Source: Alopecurus myosuroides
Lineage: Eukaryota > Streptophyta > Magnoliopsida > Poales > Poaceae
DNA: 64,000 nucleotides
Assembly: GCA_028641055.1 (NCBI GenBank)
Contig: CM054062.1
Span: 182,270,458 to 182,334,457, forward strand
Reading direction: 5' to 3'
How positions within the stretch are numbered: position 1 is the stretch's first letter; the number at the start of each line of letters is the position of its first letter. Below are positions 54,650 through 64,000 of this stretch, piece after piece. A model generated the notes under the pieces. That model was given only the letters and a program-made list of their open reading frames with translations, did not search any database and had not been told where the DNA came from. Made by a program: the position numbers and the translations under genes.

Positions 54650-56690
54650 GTGACGGGTGTGTGGGGATGGCCCTCGCGTCCGTGCCCGTGTCGCACCCCT
54701 CCCCCCTCGCGCCATTAGCTCGGGTTGCGCCCTCTGGCGCCCCGCATCCTACCTCCATGACTCCCCCATCCCGCCACTTCTGCCTAGCCAACTCCCTCCG
54801 CCGCCATTCGTGCTGGTCCGCCTCGCGCCTCAGGCCCGCCTCCTGCGCTCTTTTGTGCTCATTTTCGATCCAGATGTCGATCGGATTGTCATGACGGAGC
54901 TGCTCACCCGCCGCAGTCGCTCGGGTCCACATGCACGTCCGACGAGGAGGTGCCAGTCTCTGCGTCTCCTGCCGCATCCCACGCCGTTCTTGGGGCTGCC
55001 TCGCCCGGCTTCTTTGCGGCCGCCCGTGTTGCGCCCCAGCTTCACTCCATCATCTTCGCGCCCTCCATCCACCAAGGTTTAGCAGGGAGTCTCAGCGCGC
55101 CCCCTCCCCCCGCGGCGCCCACTGCCCACGTCGACGACGAGGGATGGCATTCCCTGAAGCCACGACGTCGTCCACGCCGTGACGAGCCTTCTGTCCGGCG
55201 TGATGACAGAGTGGCTATAACCACCTAGCGTGACGCCCAACGCGACGCGGCTGCGTTGCGGTTCAAGCGGCGCACCGAGGGGCGGTGTGGCCGTTGCCTA
55301 GCTCCTCTGGAGCACCACAATGCCGCTGCTTGCTATGCCCCTGTGCGGTGCCTCACCTGCAACCTGGCCAGCCACATCGAGCGAGGCTGCCCTCTATGCT
55401 TCTATGCCTTGCCGCCAAGAAAGCCGCCAAAAAAGCAAAGCCAGGCTCAGCTCGGCCTCCGCCTCGCCGACCTTCGTCCTCTCCGCTCATGCCCGGAGCG
55501 TCCTCGTGGGCCAAGGTCGCTGATGCTCCCCTCCACGCTTTACCGACGCTCCAGGGCGGTTTCAGTGTGGCGACTTTGAGTCCCACAGGGGACTCGGCCG
55601 CTCCGTTTCCCCCCTTCTGACCTCGGCAACGTGCAGCATCGGCTCCGCTTCGAGCAGACCCGTGAAAGGATACCTACCCGCCTCTAAGCTTCGCATCTTC
55701 TTAGCGGATCTAACGACGTCCCTCCGTGCGGAGATGAAGGATTGTCTCGCGCCGCTGTCACGCCCCTGCTCGCCAAATTGGTTGAGCTCCGCAGCTGGAA
55801 TGCTTACACGTCTGCGCTCCTCAGCCAGGCACCCTTTCTACCCCCAGAGACGCGTTATGCCTCCCCGATGGTGCAAGGTGAGGTTGTGCATTGTGAGGAT
55901 GTAGTGTCACATGCGCTCGTCCCATTGCCTGCGGCCAAGCCAAGCGCTTCGCGCCACACCTGTCGTTGTTGTTGAGGTCGTTGGTTTCGACTCCGAAAAA
56001 AACATCCTCAACAGCTACGTGGAGGCCGCCGCGCTTGGATGCCCCCTCTCCGCCGATGCTAACGATGTTGGTGATGATGATGTTGCTCTCCTCGCCTCAT
56101 CGGACATCGCACTGCGCAGTGTCATGACTCTGTTTTTTCCTGCCGGCCATGCCGTTGCTGGCCACACCTCCTCCGCCGACGCCACGGGCTCTGGTGTACA
56201 CACCTGTGCCCGATCATCGCAGTAGCAGGCTCGCGACAAAGCCGCTCCTCCCAGCGGTCGACAAAGCGGTGCGATTTCTCCACAAGAAGATGTGGCTCGA
56301 CATGGGCGATATGCCCTTGGTGCAGGCCACGAAAGAATTTTAGAGCTCCCTCAAGACCCCGCTTTTAATTTCGGCAATCGACGCGTTGTCAACCCTATTT
56401 AGACTGAACTTGTCGTCGATGACGGCAGGGGATGAAGTTTTGATTGCCCTTGCTGGCCAGGGGCAACGATTTTCTACCTTCTACGTGATTTGATCCCTAG
56501 TCTCTAGGACACGCCGCCTCGCCGCAAGACCGTCGAGATGACGATTTTTCTTTCAAAGAGGTTGGATGGAGTAGGCTAAACCGGACCCTCGCGGGCGCTA
56601 GTATTCGAGCAATGATCTTTTTCTTTGGCCTCGGCCGTATCATGCTTGTTTCTTGTAAATCAATTTAAAAGGCAAAGATCTTGCCTCGTT
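54650..56690 (+). pseudogene. Zinc-knuckle ORF1-like retroelement remnant with LINE-like 3' tail
   Basis: Broken plus-strand frames hold DDEGWHSLKPRRRPRRDEP, then the two-knuckle block GRCGRCLAPLEHHNAAACY and RCLTCNLASHIERGCP (55280-55395). After a long divergent stretch comes DHRSSRLATKPLLPAVDKAV (56200-56270). The tail (ggcaaagatcttgcctcg followed by seven A at about 56690) looks like a LINE 3' end. No endonuclease or reverse transcriptase lies between, so the copy either lost ORF2 or is a non-autonomous ORF1-only type. Confidence 0.5.
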
Positions 56691-56699
56691 AAAAAAACT

Positions 56700-57530
56700 G
56701 GGAGATTTTGGAGGGATTAGAAATGTCATAAACCAAACAAGGACCCTATTTTGGTACCATCCCGAGGATGTTTGCCATTTTGCTACTCCAACCTTTGACG
56801 TCTCCATCGACCTCATGCCCGTCATGTCAACGACTCCAATTAATGTTACCGAGGCTTGTTTTAGTTACTCAGTTCAATACCGGACAATACAACGGTCTCA
56901 CTAACACAACGTTGCAGAAATAATTAAATCTAAAGTTTTTTTTTTCGTTGGTTCATCACCTAGAAATCCTGATAGTCCTCTCTTCTACAACAAAAAGAAA
57001 AATAAATCAAGCTGGCTAGGCGTGTGGTGCTTTGTTGAGCTGCCAGGTGTGTTGTATTGAGTGCGCCATAAGTTGGGAACTCTGATAGCTGCATATCCTA
57101 GCCTCAGGGCAACACGCGCCACCTAGGATCCCAGCTACCATAAGAACACGTGTGTAAATCCTGGAGCCTCTGCGAGAGTTTTAGAAGCAACAGATACGTA
57201 TTTTAAAACATGTGTATATGCATGTAGAATGAGAGAAATACGTCTTAGCTTATACGTACACGATAAACAGTTGTTTATAATATCTTTGACATGTTCGTGC
57301 TCGACATAATTAGAAGTAGTGTATCGAAGGTTTTACGTGTTTCAGTGTTCGGACCTACGCCCCGAGAGCTTGTAACGAACCAGCCCACAGGTGTTCAGAG
57401 AAGACACTCAACATTTTTTGCTTCTGTCGTTGACGGCTTCGCTGTTCCTTACAAAAATGGGCTGAGGGCATGCTATAGTTTTGTCTCGCATTGGGCTGCC
57501 ATACTGCAACGCTACAAGTAAACCATGCTT
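56700..57530. other. Intergenic sequence with no recognised feature
   Basis: AT-rich with short frames; nothing supportable. Confidence 0.4.
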
Positions 57531-57536
57531 ATCCAC

Positions 57537-57584
57537 ATCGGAGTTCTTTCACACTCAAAAAAAAAAAAAAAATCGGAGTTCTTT
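57537..57584 (+). mobile_element. Micro-insertion: 7 bp plus poly(A), with 13-bp target duplication
   Basis: ATCGGAGTTCTTT at 57537-57549 recurs exactly at 57572-57584. Between them is cacactc followed by a run of about 15 A. Like the insertion at 15613 but in plus orientation, it looks like a nearly empty L1-mediated insertion. Confidence 0.65.
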
Positions 57585-57588
57585 TGTG

Positions 57589-57695
57589 GTACCCAGAAGA
57601 TGGATTACAGCCATCCATTTGGGTACATCCAAAGGTCCATATCAACTCTTACTAGTGCTAAAAAGTGGTACCCATAAATGGATACAGCCATCCAT
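57589..57695. repeat. Direct repeat of about 35 bp beside the LINE 2 3' end
   Basis: ggtaccca followed by acagccatccattt occurs at 57589-57622 and again at 57667-57697, where it runs into the LINE T tract. It may be related to the LINE target site or be an independent duplication. Confidence 0.5.
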
Positions 57696-57817
57696 TTTTT
57701 TTGAGAAATAAATATATATTAAGCAAGTCAGCAAGCCGCCTCGTTGAAAACCTTCCAGTCCCCTTAGGTACCCTGGTAAGAAAAAGAGTGCGTCAAGAAA
57801 CTTACTGCTGCGATAAT

Positions 57818-60800
57818 TCAGTCGGGTTTACAATCCTTTCTGATACAAGCATCAAGAAAGGTGGGGGTGAAATCTACCCAACGACAACTCCTCCTATCCA
57901 AACTACAATAACCAGCACAAAGATGAGCTAAACCATTAGCAGTTCTAGGAATATGACTTAAGATCATAGATTCTAAATTGCCTGCCAAATCGCCGACTTC
58001 CGAGAGAATTGCCGCCACCACCGATCTGTCAAAAGAAGCTGTCGTCCAAAGATTAACGATCTGCAAGGAATCGGTTTCAATATCCACTTGACGCATTCCT
58101 CTATCAATAGCTAATTTAACTCCATCTCGAAAAGCAATGGCTTCCATAACTAGGGGGCTAGCAGTTGCCTCATACCACAATGATTGCGCATGTAGAAGTT
58201 TTCCGGTGTGATCCCGCAGCACCACACCCGTACCTCCTTGTCTATAGGACTCCAAGAAGGACACATCCACATTTATTTTCAGCTTACCCGGACTAGAAGG
58301 TTTCCACCCCAGAATAGTCCTCGGTTTAGCCAACATAGCCTCTCTACCTGACTTGGCGAGATCATTAGTAACATCACAAGCCCATCTTACCGATTGTTCA
58401 ATTGTTTTCGACGATTCACCATGTCTCCTAGAGTTTCTCTCAGCCCAAACCGCCCATGATCTGCACATAATAATCTGTGAGTCTTTTATTGGGACGATAC
58501 TTTCATCAAGCATATCCGTAACCCACGCATCTGGATGTAATTTTGGAATTTTGACCCCCGTAAGTTCTCTAACGTGGGCCCAGAACATCTTTGCCCAATT
58601 GCATTTAAATAGAGCATGAAATATGGATTCCCTTTCACCACAACCATCACAGGCATCAAACTTCTCAATGTGTCGTTGGTGGAGAACATGCTTTGTTGGC
58701 ACAAAATTCTTTATAACCCTCCACCAAAAAGTCCTAACCTTTGGAGGAATAGATAGTCTCCAAAGTTTCTTCCATACTGGTTTCTCTAGACCCACCGAAG
58801 ATCCATGAGGCTGAGCATTGTTAGCGTGTAAAATTGTTTTGTAGCCAGATCGGTCCGAGAAGAATCCTAGCCTCTCCGGTTGCCATGACCACGTGTCCTC
58901 CATAAACATACCAATCGGGATCCTTAAGACAGCTTCAGCATCTGAATGAATGAAATTCCTGCGAACTTTTTCCTCAATCCATTCACTAGAGCCTGTGTCA
59001 ATTAACTCATGCACCATTGTGATGTCACTATCCACTTCCCTCCTCATCGGTTTCTTGCTAGGGTTGTCCGGAATCCAGGGATCATCCCACGCATTGATCG
59101 AAGTTCCATCACCCACCCTTTTAATAAGACCAAGTCTGAGCACATCTCTCCCGTGCAAGATTGCACGCCAAGTATGTGAAGCTCCTCTCTTCCTTGATGC
59201 AGACATAAAATCCGAGGAATGAAAATATTCCCCTTTCAGTACTCTGGCACACAGTGAATTCGGATTCGTAAGGAGCCTCCATCCTTGCTTGGCTAACATT
59301 GCTTGATTAAACAATTCTAGGTCTCGAAAACCCATACCACCTTCACACTTAAGAACCGAAAGGTCTCTCCATTTTTGCCAATGCATTTTGCGGTTCTCTT
59401 CGTCACCTCCCCACCAAAAACGAGCAATAATACTTGTAATCTTCTTGCACAATTTCTTAGAGAGTTTGAAACAGCTCATAGAATATGTTGGAATAGCCTG
59501 GCATATAGCCTTGATTAGAAGTTCTGTACCAAACACTGCTTAGGTGACGGGGCACCCAGCCGTTGACGAGTCTTTTAATTTTCAGTAGAATACCTTCAAA
59601 TTGATTGTCCGATGACCGCCCCACTTCCGTTGGCAGCCCTAAATACTTTTCCACCAAAGATTCATTCGCAATATCAGTCTCCAAGTGAACCTCAGATTTC
59701 ATCTCATCTGTACAATTAGCACTGAAAAATATTGCTGATTTTTCCTTATTAACCATCTGTCCCGAGCCCAAGTGATACCTTTGTAGAATATCAATAATAC
59801 GTTGAGCTCCCGCAGGACTAGCTTGCGTAAAGATTATACAATCGTCTGCAAATAATAAGTGGGAGACCCACGGAGCATGAATTCCCACCCTAACTCCTCG
59901 ACGAAGATGACATGCGCCCACAAACTTAATTAAACAGGTTAAACCCTCCGAGCATAATAAAAATAGGCACGGGCTGATCGGATCTCCTTGTCGGATACCC
60001 CTGGAGGGAATAAAAATCTCGGAGAGGACCCCGTTTACTCGAACCGAAAAAGAAGCAGTCTCCACACAAGCCATTACTCCCTTGATCCAAAACTCCGCAA
60101 AACCCAATTTTTCCATAATATTCCTCAAGTAAGACCACTCCACTCGATCATAAGGTTTTGCCATATCTAATTTAATAGCACATGCCCCAGATTTTCCTTT
60201 CTTCCGCTTCAAATAATGAACACATTCGTATGCCGTAAGTACATTGTCCGTTATCAATCTCTCGGGTACGAAAGCACTTTGTTCTTCTGAGATAATCTCG
60301 TCTAGGATCGGTCTTAACCTCATAGCTAGCACTTTAGAGGCCAATTTGTACAACACGTTGCACAAAGAAATTGTCCGATATTGCATGAGAGAGCTAGGAT
60401 TCTTAACTTTCGGTATTAGGCATAAAATAGTGTTATTTACCTCCTTTGTCATAACACCATCAGCAAAGAAGGTCTTGATCGCATTACAAACATGTTGTTT
60501 CAGAATATTCCAATGACGCACATAAAAACCGTCAAACCATCCGGCCCTGGCGATTTGTTAGGATGCATCATAAAAAGGGCCTTCTCAATCTCCTCATCTG
60601 TCATCGGTCTACAAAGCATATTATTCATGTTATCATCCACCTTTCTCTCCACAGCGTCCATAACCAACTCCGGATTTACAATCCCATCCGAAGTAAAGAG
60701 ATTATGATAGAACTATGCCGCTGTGTGCTCATGATCAGGTTGCTAAGTAATCACAGTACCATCCTCAAGTCGCAAAGATTTAATTCTATTAAGTCTTCCC

Positions 60801-61910
60801 CTTCCCCTTGATTTAGCGTGAAAAAACGCCGTGTTACGGTCACCCTCTTTCAGCCATTGGACACGAGATCGTTGTTTTGCCATAATTTTCTCGCGTGCTA
60901 AGATTTCGGAAATCCGATTCATAATATTCTTCTCGGCTTTGGAAGGTCCAGATCTGATAGAACGTAATCGTATGCTTGTCAGTCTCTCTCTCAGATATTT
61001 TAGCTGTTTCCGAACACAACCAAATTCATTGCTGGTCCAAGACCCCAAACGTCTACTAACTCCATCCAGCGCATTTGAAACCATAGCTAAATCACCATTT
61101 GGGGGACCCATGCCTCTTCCACCGTAGCAATATAATTAGCATGGCACGACCATGCATTCTCGTATCGGAAGGGTTTAAGGCCAGCCCCCGTACGATCCAT
61201 GGATCTTCCTTGAATACGGATAAGTAAGGCACAGTGATCCGATTCCACTATTTGAACGTGTGTAATTTCTGTGCTACCGAAAATCTCCATAAATTGGTCA
61301 TCACCTAATCCCCGATCCAGCCTAACCTTGATGTTCCTCTGGCCATGTTGTCGGTTGTCCCAGGTATAAGGAAGACCTGAGTAACCGATATCTGAAAAGC
61401 GACAAGTGTCCTCCGCGTCCCTAAAACCCTCCATCATCCAGTCTTGACGAATATTACCACCAATTTGTTCACTCTCATGCAGAATCTCGTTGAAATCTCC
61501 TGCACAAAGCCATGGGTTATCATACTCGCTGCGCAAGAATTCCAGTAACTCCTAGCTTCTCTTCCTTCTAGCTAGCACAGGCTCACCATAGAAGCCCGTA
61601 AACCTCCACATCAAAGGTCCCAAGATCTCATTTCGGACCATGACATTGATGTGTGTCTTACTAAAGGATTTCAGACTCACCACCGAATCATTATTCCAAA
61701 AAAGAACAAGACCCCCACTCAAACCTTCACTTTTAACTGCAAAGGCATTCTGAAAGCCAAATCTAAATCTCAACTCTTTAGCTCTCGTTTCCGACAATTT
61801 GGTTCCGAGAGAAAGACCAAAGCGGGGCCATGCAACTGAATCGAGTTGCAAATTTCATTAACTGTCTCGAGCCGCCCGCAGCCCCGACAGTTAAGACTTA
61901 GGAGATTCAT
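57818..61910 (-). pseudogene. LINE 2 ORF2: endonuclease, reverse transcriptase, zinc-binding region, RNase H, broken
   Basis: ORF2 starts at ATG 61910 (MNLLSLNCRGCGRLETVNEI). A one-base loss near 61803 and a TAG near 61550 (where Trp is expected) interrupt the endonuclease, whose motifs WLCAGDFNEIL and ESDHCALL remain. Two stops lie in the linker near 60743 and 60715, with a frameshift near 60530. The RT (SEEQSAFVPERLITDN, GIRQGDPISPCLF, LLFADDCIIF) is then open to about 59550, where another shift leads into a long open stretch to TGA at 57820-57818. That stretch has the zinc-binding part CDGCGERESIFHALFKC and RNase H (LKINVDVSFLE, VDIETDSLQIV). Confidence 0.88.
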
Positions 61911-62850
61911 TGTGCCCGGCGGTCTCCCTCGAGAGGAGCCGCCGATGTGCTATCATTCGATGTTGAGTTGCTTCCTTCACCTAATTTCTTGGAACGCTTC
62001 AAGACTCTTGGTGATACATAACCCGACGGTGGAGGGGGTATACTCCCCTCTCTTTGGATCTTTCCTGCATTAATATGTTCTGCTCCTTTTTGGGTATCAA
62101 AATCGAGCTTCTTAGCAACAATCTGGTTACCCTTCTCTCCTTGGTCCACCTCTTCCGCCATGAGGTTCTCAACCTTTTTCAAAGGACTAGACGTCGTGTC
62201 ACTATATGCCTCCTCATCCTCATCCATCTCAGCCGAAGAACGCTTACAGGAAAAAGGGGTGACCTCACGGCCTCTCCCCCTCCCCCCATATCTCCCAGGT
62301 GTTCCAACTTTGAATATTGATTGCCCTATCTGAATCCTCCTTTTTGCCAACATCCACTTCCCATATTGAACCGTGCTTTGATCATGTACTCCGTCACCAC
62401 ACTCCTCCAAGTCATGCCCCATGACACCGCACACATCACAAAAGTAGCCAATCTTCTCATACTTCACATGTGGAAGTTCCCTCTTTCCTCCAACATTTAG
62501 TGGGACAAAACAGATCAGAGGACAATTAACATCAATGCATGCAAAAACTCTAACATAGTCACCTTCAAAATATCGAGTCGGTTTCATCTCTACACACTGA
62601 ACCTTACCAATTCTTCTTGCAAGAGCATCAACGATTTTTGTTACCCTATACAGTTCTGGAATAGCATGTATTTGTGCCTAGATGTTAGTGTGATTCAACA
62701 AGACATCCTTTGGATTACCGAAAGGACATTGTTCCTAAATCTTGTTTTCGGTGTTTGATCACAACATATGGAAGGTCTAATGTTTACCCTAAGTTTACTC
62801 AGATCCTATCATGGATAAAATGCAACCATATATCCCCGTGGACACTCATA
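61907..62850 (-). pseudogene. LINE 2 ORF1 (DUF4283 C-terminal part and zinc knuckle), 5' broken
   Basis: From about 62590 the frame is open: METKPTRYF-like start (MKPTRYFEGDYVRVFACIDV), FVPLNVGGKRELPHVKYEKI, knuckle CDVCGVMGHDLEECGDGVHD, then a basic/acidic tail to TGA at 61909-61907. Above it, continuing coding (IVDALARRIGKVQCVE and IPELYR) is visible in the same region but with stops and shifts up to about 62850. The TGA overlaps the ORF2 ATG as ATGA. Confidence 0.75.
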
Positions 62851-62929
62851 CGATGGAGAGCAAAAATGGAGAAAAGGCTAAAGAAAAATAGGAGAAGAAA
62901 CAAGAAGAAAAGGAGAAAATAGGGGGAGC

Positions 62930-63240
62930 AGGCCTCCCTGGCCGCCCTGGCCGAGCCCCTAGGCCGGGCTGGTCGGGATGTGCCCCGGCCTCTCTATCCC
63001 CTCCACGCCGGCCCTAGGCCGGACCCCAGGCCGGGTCGCCCGGGCGGGTGCCCGGCCCCAGCTGCTCCTCCACGCCGGCCTGGCCGGCCTCCCAGGCCGG
63101 GCTGGCGCTGCCCCGGCCTCCCCTCGTCGCCCACGCCGGCCCCAGGCCGGGGTGGGAAAGGCCCTGCGGCCCGTCCTCTGTCCACGCTGGACCCAGGTCG
63201 GCCCCTAGGCCGGGGTGGGATTCCCCCTGCTCAGGCCGGG
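62930..63240. repeat. GC-rich degenerate minisatellite
   Basis: The word cc-aggccggg-tgg recurs about six times with spacings of roughly 25-90 bp, interleaved with cacgccggcc. Base composition is far above the surroundings. The open frames here are products of the composition. Confidence 0.5.
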
Positions 63241-63410
63241 CGTTCGGGTTTTCCCGAATTTTCGGGTCGGGAAATTCGGGAAAAAAATAATTCGGGTTAC
63301 ACAAAATGACACCCGAATTTTGCTGTAAAAAATTGAATCCCGAAAAATCGGGTTCCCGAAAAATCGGGTTCGGGTTCGGGAAATCCCGTTTATCCCGAAA
63401 GTTCATAATA
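63240..63410. repeat. Clustered cgggttcggg and cccgaa inverted words
   Basis: Many short inverted words (cgggttcggg, ttcccgaa, attcggg) lie on both strands and can form several alternative hairpins. This is typical of subterminal regions of some hAT elements, but no matching second end is visible before the window edge. Confidence 0.4.
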
Positions 63411-64000
63411 GACAACAAAAATGGAATCGAGATGCTTCCATTCGTCGGGTCGGGGAAGATGCAGGGGCAGCGTGGTGTGGAGACAGCTTGTTGACGATGG
63501 AGGGTTGCCGGCGGAGGCAGTGGCACGATGCTGTGGGGCTAGGGCCTGGCCGCCTGGGCCAGTTGCGGGCACCGGCTGACGTGCATCGTGGATTGGGACT
63601 GGGGCAGTTGCCGACTAACGATTCAGGTGGGATGGGATCATCCGCCATGCCCGCCTCCCATCCTGCTAAAAATTCCCACTTATCCCAATTACTGGATCCC
63701 GTTTAAGACCGTTGGGATTAGTGGTTCTGCCCGCTTGTCCCTAACTTATCCCTATTCTACCGTGAGGCGTACTGGTTGGAGCGCTCCTGCCACTTGCATG
63801 CATAGTTCGGTATGCTCCATGCTTGGACTAGTTTGCATGCTCTAACACACACATTTAAGTTAAATGGGTCCCGTGGAACCCACATATCCCGCCTTGCCAT
63901 ATCCCGCTTGTCCAGCTAATCCCAGCGGGTAACAACACATGGGAGGCGGTCGTCCCGTGTCCATCCCACTTGAAACCTTGTTGCCGACGCCGGTGCGTGG
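63411..64000. other. Unresolved sequence to the window end
   Basis: Words such as atcccgcttgtcc and cccgcttgtcc repeat in direct and inverted sense near 63740 and 63900. Short frames have no motifs. It probably belongs to an element continuing past the window. Confidence 0.3.

Larger units (their letters stand above)
57695..62900 (-). mobile_element. L1-type LINE 2, near full length, 5' edge unclear
   Basis: Minus-strand order is a partial ORF1 (from about 62850), ORF2, a short 3' untranslated region and a T run at 57695-57702 representing poly(A). ORF2 shows endonuclease, reverse transcriptase, zinc-binding and RNase H parts with a handful of stops and frameshifts. I did not find the right-hand target duplication. 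It is the same general type as LINE 1 but clearly a different family. Confidence 0.85.

Noticed and set aside
1..64000. CRISPR arrays, bacterial operons, tRNA or rRNA genes
   Set aside because: No regularly spaced short repeats, no Shine-Dalgarno-linked gene clusters and no cloverleaf-type sequence noticed; the content is plant nuclear.

Overview
The window is nuclear DNA from a grass, most likely a cool-season grass (Pooideae). The signs are dense nested retrotransposons, Stowaway-type MITEs (TA target duplications, CTCCCTCCG ends), PIF/Harbinger-like elements with TAA target duplications, hAT and Helitron termini, L1-type LINEs and one GC-rich, intron-containing NAC transcription factor gene. 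I see no tRNA, rRNA or bacterial features. Everything was read by eye, so family names are by motif and not by database match.

Layout. 1-245 is a Ty1/copia integrase scrap cut by a Ty3/gypsy element of Tat type (element 1, 246 to about 10905): 5' LTR, damaged gag-protease, an open reverse transcriptase/RNase H/integrase reading frame, and the remains of a gene on the opposite strand. Its right end is lost. A second gypsy integrase scrap (10.9-11.9 kb), an LTR-like stretch (12.0-13.9 kb) and a LINE RNase H scrap follow. 16748-26637 is a complete relative (element 2): two apparently identical 455-bp LTRs, a perfect CCTAT target duplication, one open gag-protease frame that starts inside the 5' LTR, no polymerase, and a multi-exon antisense gene with its own TATA box and a gypsy-type transposon N-domain. 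26.7-30.9 kb holds a Harbinger-like element with an open reading frame, and several Stowaways. 30932-36376 is a nearly full-length L1 LINE on the minus strand, inserted into a Stowaway end and flanked by a 14-bp duplication. 37708-38606 is a hAT-type element with a perfect 8-bp duplication.

41149-42380 is the one confident host gene, a three-exon NAC transcription factor with a TATA box about 90 bp upstream of its start codon. Just downstream, 42816-46239 has Helitron ends and contains a Harbinger-like element. 47.2-49.9 kb holds a palindrome-rich MITE and a foldback-like element with a broken GC-rich gene. 51.5-57.7 kb is a mosaic of LINE, hAT-like, MITE and zinc-knuckle ORF1-like remnants. 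57695 to about 62900 is a second minus-strand L1 LINE, followed by a GC-rich minisatellite and unresolved sequence to the end.

The parts most worth follow-up are the two related gypsy elements. One has pol but damaged gag, the other has gag-protease but no pol. Both start Gag inside the LTR, and both carry the same antisense gene convergent with gag-pol.
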